From: Lachnospiraceae bacterium
GTDB taxonomy: Bacteria > Bacillota > Clostridia > Lachnospirales > Lachnospiraceae
Assembly (NCBI GenBank): GCA_024691125.1
Contig: JAILNV010000077.1
Coordinates: forward strand, 1 to 40,478
Direction: 5' to 3'
Length of the DNA: 40,478 nucleotides
Shown: one piece after another, positions 35,758 to 40,478 of the stretch
How the letters are laid out: the number at the start of each line of letters is the position of its first letter
Numbering within the stretch: position 1 is the first letter of the stretch
Program-made: the position numbers and the translations under genes
Notes under the pieces: generated by a model
Told to the model about the DNA's origin: nothing
Database searches by the model: none
What the model saw: only the letters and a program-made list of their open reading frames with translations

Positions 35758-35793
35758 TTCAGAACAGCACATATATTTTGAGCCTGTTCTGAA
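35758..35793 (+). terminator. Hairpin with T-run: rluD terminator or leader attenuator
   Basis: TTCAGAACAG (35758-35767) and CTGTTCTGAA (35784-35793) form a perfect 10-bp stem with a 16-base loop, followed 9 bases later by a run of seven T. It ends transcription of the aroB-lspA-rluD unit. If the promoter at 35718-35746 is real, it also sits in the leader of the surface protein gene and could attenuate it. Confidence 0.6.
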
Positions 35794-35882
35794 TGGCTAC
35801 AATTTTTTTATATTAGAAAAAGAAATGTGGTTTGCATAACACTGAAATAAACCTGTTGCTTACTATGGAAACGGAGGTTGTA

Positions 35883-38800
35883 ATGAATAAGAATTTAAGG
35901 AAAATGATGGCATGTTTACTGACGGCGGCTGAGGTACTCACCTTAATGCCTGTAAATGCTGCAGCTGCTCAGGATACAGATATACAGTTAAGTATCGATA
36001 GTGGCATTACTGTTGATCCCGGTATAACGATCGATGATTCCATTCCTGTAATTACTTCGGAATCAGCAGATAAGGAAAATGTGACCGAACTTCTGTCAGA
36101 TAATGAAGAAGACGATCAAGCTGTAACCGGTACAGGTTCAATTACAATGTCCACGGAATGGCATGATGACGGACAGACCGGTTCCGATGAGCTGCTTGAG
36201 GGATATCTGAATCAGCTGGTGGAAGAGAATAAGACCGAAGGAAAGAAGCATATTGAACCGGAAGGTATAGCCAGAGGCGAATTACTGGATGAAGATATAA
36301 ACAAATATATGTATGACTTTTTGGTACCGAATATTAAAAAAGTCGCAGACGGAAGTCTTTCGTCATCTGAATTTAGTACCGGAACCGTTAATATGTCAGA
36401 CATAGGTGTGACCAAGACGACTTTTACAAAGGAAGAGCTTGGTGTTTCTGATTTTAACAGTCAGGAAAATCGTAAGAAGGCATTGTCGAAGCTCATCGCC
36501 GATTCGGGATTTAGTACATCAAAGATCATGAATGCATTACTCGAAGATCTGCCCTATGATTTATACTGGTATGATAAAACCGGAAGTGGCGCAGTAAGTT
36601 TTTTATATGGTTGTAGGTTTTCATATAGTGAGAGTAGTATAAGCGTTTCGGATTTGTATTTTGTTATCAAATTTTATGTATCAAAAGAATACAGCAGTAC
36701 AGGGGCTTTTGAGACAACCGATATTAATACGCAGAAAACAGGAGCAGCAAAAGCTGCCGTAACTAAAGCTAAGGCCGTTGTTGCAGATGCAATAACCGCA
36801 GGAAATAATACCGATTACAAAAAGATGCAGTATTATAAGGATTATATCTGTGAAAATGTATCCTACAATGATGATGCGTTAGAAGAAGGAACGCCTTATG
36901 GCAATCCATGGCAGCTGATATGGGTGTTTGATGATGATCCGAATACAAAAGTTGTATGTGAAGGATATTCGAAGGCTTTTAAGCTCCTTTGCGATCTTTC
37001 GGATTTTGATTACAGCGATGCCGACTGCTATCTTGTGTCAGGTACAATGTCGGGGCAGGGTGGCAGTGGTGCAGGTGCGCATATGTGGAACGTAGTCCAT
37101 ATGGACGACGTTAAGAATTATCTTGTGGATGTTACTAACTGCGACACCGGTTTCAGTCTGTTCCTTGCAGGTTATAAAAGTCAAATTACCAATGGATATG
37201 TTGTTGACGGATTAACATATACATATGATTCAAATACCCTGAGAGACTTTTCACTCAGTGAAAGAACCATAAATTCAATTGATTATAAGGAAAGTCAAAC
37301 ACTTATCGATATTTCGGGTGCGACTGTTACCCTTGGGAATTCACTTACATATAACGGTCAGATCCAAAGCCAGACGGTATCCAGGGTTACGGTTAACGGT
37401 ACCGACCTTTCATCTTCGGATTATACTGTTTCAAATAGTACGGGAAAGAATGCCGGGAACTATACACTTACCGTAACTGCAAGAACGGGATCAGCTTATA
37501 CCGGTTCGGTTACCAAAGGATTTACCATAGGAAAGAAGGCGGTGAATCCTACTGTCACAGTTACAGGCAGCTATACATACACAGGAAGTGCGATAGAACC
37601 TACTTATACAGTGAAGGATGGAAGTACATCACTTGCAACGAGCGATTATACTGCATCATTAAGCGATAACACAAACGCAGGAACCGGAAAGATAACAGTA
37701 TCCGCAACATCAGGTGGTAATTACAGCTTCTCGCCTGTAACACAGACCTTTACAATAAACAAGGCATCAGCGATTACTCTTGAAGATATATCGATTGAGC
37801 AGACCTACACCGGAACATCCGTTTCCTCATTGGTTGCAGGAAAAATGCCTTCGGATGCAGGAACTGTTTCTTACACAAAGGGAAATCCAAGCGTGGTGGG
37901 AAGTGCAACAGTCAGCAGCTTCGGTGTAACTACAGCAGGAAACGTGAACGCTACATTTTCAAACGGTAAAGCCGGGGATGTGATCACCCTTCCGGTAACA
38001 ATAAGTTCGACCAATTATAACGATTCTATAATAAAAGTAGTGGTTACGCTTAAAGCAAAATCATCTGCAAATGTATCCATAAGCGGAAGCAGTTCTGTTA
38101 CGAAGACATATGGTGACGGCAGCTTTACTTTGAGTGCTTCTGCATTAAATAAAGGATCGGGTCAGGGGATATGGACATGGTCAAGTTCCAATACAAACAC
38201 TGCTACAGTGACAAATACATCAGGAACCGGAACAGTAACGATAAAGGGAGTCGGGCAGAGCACTATCAAGGCTCATTATGAGTCGGATACAACAGTAGGT
38301 GAGGCATCTGTGACTCTGACTGTTAACAAAAAGACTTTAACCCTTACATGGAACGATACTTCATTTACATATGACGGTAGTGCACATAAGCCTACAGCAA
38401 CACTGTCAGGAGTCAAGAGCGGAGATGTATGTACAGTATCTGTTTCCGGTGAGCAGACCAATGCGGGAACATATACCGCAACAGCATCTCTGAGTGGAGC
38501 AGCGAGCGGGAACTATGCTCTGCAGAATAATCAGAAGACATGCTCATTTACGATAAATAAGGCTTCGATAAGCGGAGCAGCGGTAACCCTTGGTACGGAA
38601 TTAACCTATACAGGAAGTGAACAGACCCAGACTGTATCAAAGGTAACCGTAAACGGTAAAGAGCTGGCTTCAACGGATTACACGGTAACAAATAATAAAG
38701 GAACGAATGCAGGCAGCTATAATCTTACGGTTACAGCGGCAGGAAACAACTACACCGGCTCCAAAACACAGGCGTTTATAATATCAAAGAAAAGCATAAC

Positions 38801-40478
38801 TCCGACAGTTACGATTTCAGGTACCTATACATTTACCGGCAGTGCCATAACCCCGAGTTACACAGTGAAGGATGGAAGTACATCACTTGCAACGGGCGAC
38901 TATACGGTATCATTAAGCGATAACACAAACGCAGGAACAGGAAAGATAACAGTATCCGCAACATCAGGTGGTAATTACAGTTTCTCGCCTGTAACGCAGA
39001 CCTTTACAATAAACAAGGCATCAGCCGGGACTCTTGAAGATATCTCAATTGAGCAGACCTATACCGGAACATCTGTTTCCGCATCGGTTGCAGGAAAAAT
39101 GCCTTCGGATGCAGGAACGCTTAGGTATACGGCAGGTACAGCAACAATAACGAAGGTAAGCGGAAGTACCACATCGGTAAGCAATTTTACTGTGGATGAT
39201 AAAGGAATTATATCAGCTGTTGTAACAAACGGAACTGCCGGGGATGTGATCACCCTGCCTGTAACAATAAGTTCGATCAATTATGCTGATTCCACAGTAA
39301 ATGTAGTGGTCACACTCCTTGCTAAATCAGATGCTGCTGTTACAATAAACGGAAGCAGTTCTGTTACGAAGACATATGGAGACAGTGGATTTACACTGAA
39401 TGCATCAGCAGCTGTTCCCGGCACGGGCACAGGTAAGTGGACATGGGAAAGCTCAAATGCAAATGTGGCAACTGTGGCCGGTTCCGGAACAACAGGTACC
39501 ATAACGATCAAGGGAGTGGGTCAGAGCATTCTAAAGGCACATTATGAGTCGGATACAACAGTGGGTGAGGCATCCGTAACACTTAATGTAGGAATGAAAA
39601 CACTCGAACTTAACTGGAGCAATACAAGCTTTACCTATGACGGCGCACCCCATAAGCCAACGGCAACGGTCACGGGAGTTATAAGCGGTGATGATTGTAC
39701 AGTCAGCGTTTCAGGTGAACAGACTGAGGCGGGAACACATACAGCAACAGCTTCTCTTACAGGAGCGGCAAGCGGGAATTATGCTCTGCAGGATGATCAG
39801 AAGACATGCGCATTTACAATCAGCAAAATTAAAGTTTCAAATCTGAATATCACAGGTGCTGTTAATCCTGTTTCAATCAGGAAAGGAGATGAAATCCAAC
39901 TCGGTGTTATGGTAACACCTTCTTATGCTTCAGATAAAACAGTTAAATGGAGCAGTAGTAATACAAATGCAGTTACAGTGAATAGTACAGGTTTGGTAAC
40001 TGCGGCAGCTATCGGAACCGCAGTGATAACCGCAGAGGCAAACGATGGTTCCGGAGTCAGTGCAACGCTGGATATTACTGTGTTTGATGATAATGATATG
40101 TTGTATGTGGAATTCGCCGATGGTCTTGATTATATCTATACAGGCAAGCCGGTAACTCCTCTTATAAGAGTATATAACCGCGGAAGACTCCTGATGCAGG
40201 AAACAGATTACACGGTTAAATACAGTAATAATGTAAATGCAAATGACGGCAGCAATGAAAAGAAGGCACCCAAAGCAGTCGTAACGGGCAAGACTGTTGC
40301 GGCTACGGCAGAGGCTGTTTTCCATATATATCGCAAGGATATCGGAGATGAGACATCTGTTTTGGCAGAAGAAGTAAATATTTCAAGCGGGAAGACTGCA
40401 GCACCGTTGCTTTACTACGGAGGAACGAAGCTTGGTACCAAGGATTTCACTAATCCCGATGCGAAGACAAAGTTCACG
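35883..40478 (+). CDS. Giant secreted transglutaminase-like protein with Ig-like repeats (3' end outside window)
   Basis: The frame from ATG 35883 (GGAGG 5 bases upstream) stays open to the last base, 1,532 codons so far. A signal peptide (MNKNLRKMMACLLTAAEVLT then MPVNAAAA) is followed by an acidic region and a transglutaminase-like domain with a candidate triad Cys359 (VCEGYSK), His400 (AHMWNV) and Asp416 (LVDVTN). From about residue 477 come Ig-like/MBG-type modules with YTG-type strands (for example TYTGSAIEP, then YTVKDGSTSL), arranged as a tandem duplication (37311-38567 and 38568-39827), then a BIG2-like domain (VSNLNITGAVNPVSI, then KWSSSNTNAVTVN) and a degenerate repeat. It is likely exported and wall- or matrix-associated, acting as adhesin or as a peptidase/cross-linking enzyme; the anchoring end is not visible. 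The promoter and a leader hairpin precede it. Confidence 0.88.
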   Translation, partial: MNKNLRKMMACLLTAAEVLTLMPVNAAAAQDTDIQLSIDSGITVDPGITIDDSIPVITSESADKENVTELLSDNEEDDQAVTGTGSITMSTEWHDDGQTGSDELLEGYLNQLVEENKTEGKKHIEPEGIARGELLDEDINKYMYDFLVPNIKKVADGSLSSSEFSTGTVNMSDIGVTKTTFTKEELGVSDFNSQENRKKALSKLIADSGFSTSKIMNALLEDLPYDLYWYDKTGSGAVSFLYGCRFSYSESSISVSDLYFVIKFYVSKEYSSTGAFETTDINTQKTGAAKAAVTKAKAVVADAITAGNNTDYKKMQYYKDYICENVSYNDDALEEGTPYGNPWQLIWVFDDDPNTKVVCEGYSKAFKLLCDLSDFDYSDADCYLVSGTMSGQGGSGAGAHMWNVVHMDDVKNYLVDVTNCDTGFSLFLAGYKSQITNGYVVDGLTYTYDSNTLRDFSLSERTINSIDYKESQTLIDISGATVTLGNSLTYNGQIQSQTVSRVTVNGTDLSSSDYTVSNSTGKNAGNYTLTVTARTGSAYTGSVTKGFTIGKKAVNPTVTVTGSYTYTGSAIEPTYTVKDGSTSLATSDYTASLSDNTNAGTGKITVSATSGGNYSFSPVTQTFTINKASAITLEDISIEQTYTGTSVSSLVAGKMPSDAGTVSYTKGNPSVVGSATVSSFGVTTAGNVNATFSNGKAGDVITLPVTISSTNYNDSIIKVVVTLKAKSSANVSISGSSSVTKTYGDGSFTLSASALNKGSGQGIWTWSSSNTNTATVTNTSGTGTVTIKGVGQSTIKAHYESDTTVGEASVTLTVNKKTLTLTWNDTSFTYDGSAHKPTATLSGVKSGDVCTVSVSGEQTNAGTYTATASLSGAASGNYALQNNQKTCSFTINKASISGAAVTLGTELTYTGSEQTQTVSKVTVNGKELASTDYTVTNNKGTNAGSYNLTVTAAGNNYTGSKTQAFIISKKSITPTVTISGTYTFTGSAITPSYTVKDGSTSLATGDYTVSLSDNTNAGTGKITVSATSGGNYSFSPVTQTFTINKASAGTLEDISIEQTYTGTSVSASVAGKMPSDAGTLRYTAGTATITKVSGSTTSVSNFTVDDKGIISAVVTNGTAGDVITLPVTISSINYADSTVNVVVTLLAKSDAAVTINGSSSVTKTYGDSGFTLNASAAVPGTGTGKWTWESSNANVATVAGSGTTGTITIKGVGQSILKAHYESDTTVGEASVTLNVGMKTLELNWSNTSFTYDGAPHKPTATVTGVISGDDCTVSVSGEQTEAGTHTATASLTGAASGNYALQDDQKTCAFTISKIKVSNLNITGAVNPVSIRKGDEIQLGVMVTPSYASDKTVKWSSSNTNAVTVNSTGLVTAAAIGTAVITAEANDGSGVSATLDITVFDDNDMLYVEFADGLDYIYTGKPVTPLIRVYNRGRLLMQETDYTVKYSNNVNANDGSNEKKAPKAVVTGKTVAATAEAVFHIYRKDIGDETSVLAEEVNISSGKTAAPLLYYGGTKLGTKDFTNPDAKTKFT
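37311..38567 (+). repeat. First copy of a ~1.26-kb coding tandem duplication
   Basis: Codes for four Ig-like modules in order: ISGATVTLG-type; YTVKDGSTSL-type; a long one opening with LEDISIEQTYTG and holding a BIG2-like GVGQSTIKAHYESD; and one with TLTWNDTSFTYDG and the cysteines VCTVSVSG/KTCSF. The next 1.26 kb repeats the same order. Confidence 0.85.
38568..39827 (+). repeat. Second copy of the ~1.26-kb coding tandem duplication
   Basis: Same four modules. Stretches in the second module are almost identical at the DNA level to the first copy: gtgaaggatggaagtacatc recurs at 37611 and 38865, 1,254 bases apart. The outer modules have diverged and differ by whole-codon gaps (spacing 1,257 bases at the start, about 1,266 at the end), so the copies are not recent everywhere. 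Confidence 0.85.

Noticed and set aside
38276..39511. Minus-strand open frames opposite the repeat region
   Set aside because: They are reverse-complement readings of Thr/Val/Ser-rich repeats (giving Val/Ala/Pro-rich shadows) and recur with the duplication. The + strand frame runs uninterrupted with a signal peptide and start site.

Overview
The window looks like a chromosomal segment of an anaerobic Clostridia species, most likely Lachnospiraceae (Butyrivibrio/Roseburia-type). This rests on gene content and protein style: mutS-mutL-miaA next to a methionine gamma-lyase-like gene, a TIGR03960/DUF2344/RNase G trio, a very long PBP2 in an mreBCD operon, an HlyD-like membrane protein beside yggS-sepF, and secreted proteins built from Ig-like repeats. 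Every gene I can support lies on the + strand. The genus is inference.

Layout. 1-6168: the 3' part of a nonribosomal peptide synthetase, reading PCP(partial)-C-A-PCP-C-PCP-reductase. Its last module has no adenylation domain and it ends in a reductive release domain. 6279-8596: a STAS anti-sigma antagonist and a membrane-anchored protein joining a PP2C (SpoIIE-type) phosphatase to an RsbW-type ATPase, i.e. a partner-switching module directly behind the NRPS. 8650-12441: B12-binding-type radical SAM protein, DUF2344 partner and RNase G. 12501-18262: mutS, mutL, miaA. 18441-18811: a small secreted-protein remnant that appears frameshifted at an A6 tract. 18944-21057: methionine gamma-lyase-like enzyme and radC. 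21159-29750: the rod-shape/elongation cluster mreB, mreC, mreD, PBP2, minC (without minD/minE), rodA, then mgsA and a D,D-carboxypeptidase lipoprotein. 29825-30247: a small P-loop protein between its own promoter and a strong terminator. 30362-33037: HlyD-like protein, yggS, sepF. 33117-35688: aroB, lspA, an RluD-type pseudouridine synthase. 35883 to the end: the first 1,532 codons of a secreted transglutaminase-like protein with a ~1.26-kb internal tandem duplication and a bacterial Ig-like (BIG2) domain.

How the genes work together. Most of the window is housekeeping: mismatch repair and tRNA modification, then peptidoglycan elongation (MreBCD-PBP2-RodA), septum placement (MinC, SepF) and lipoprotein processing (LspA). 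The accessory parts are at the two ends, the NRPS plus signalling genes on the left and the giant surface protein on the right, with the frameshifted secreted remnant in the middle. The best candidates for something undescribed are the NRPS with a missing adenylation domain coupled to a phosphatase/kinase fusion switch, and the duplicated transglutaminase surface protein with a hairpin in its leader. No tRNA, rRNA, CRISPR array, insertion sequence or phage gene was recognised, and no gene-free stretch exceeds about 200 bases.
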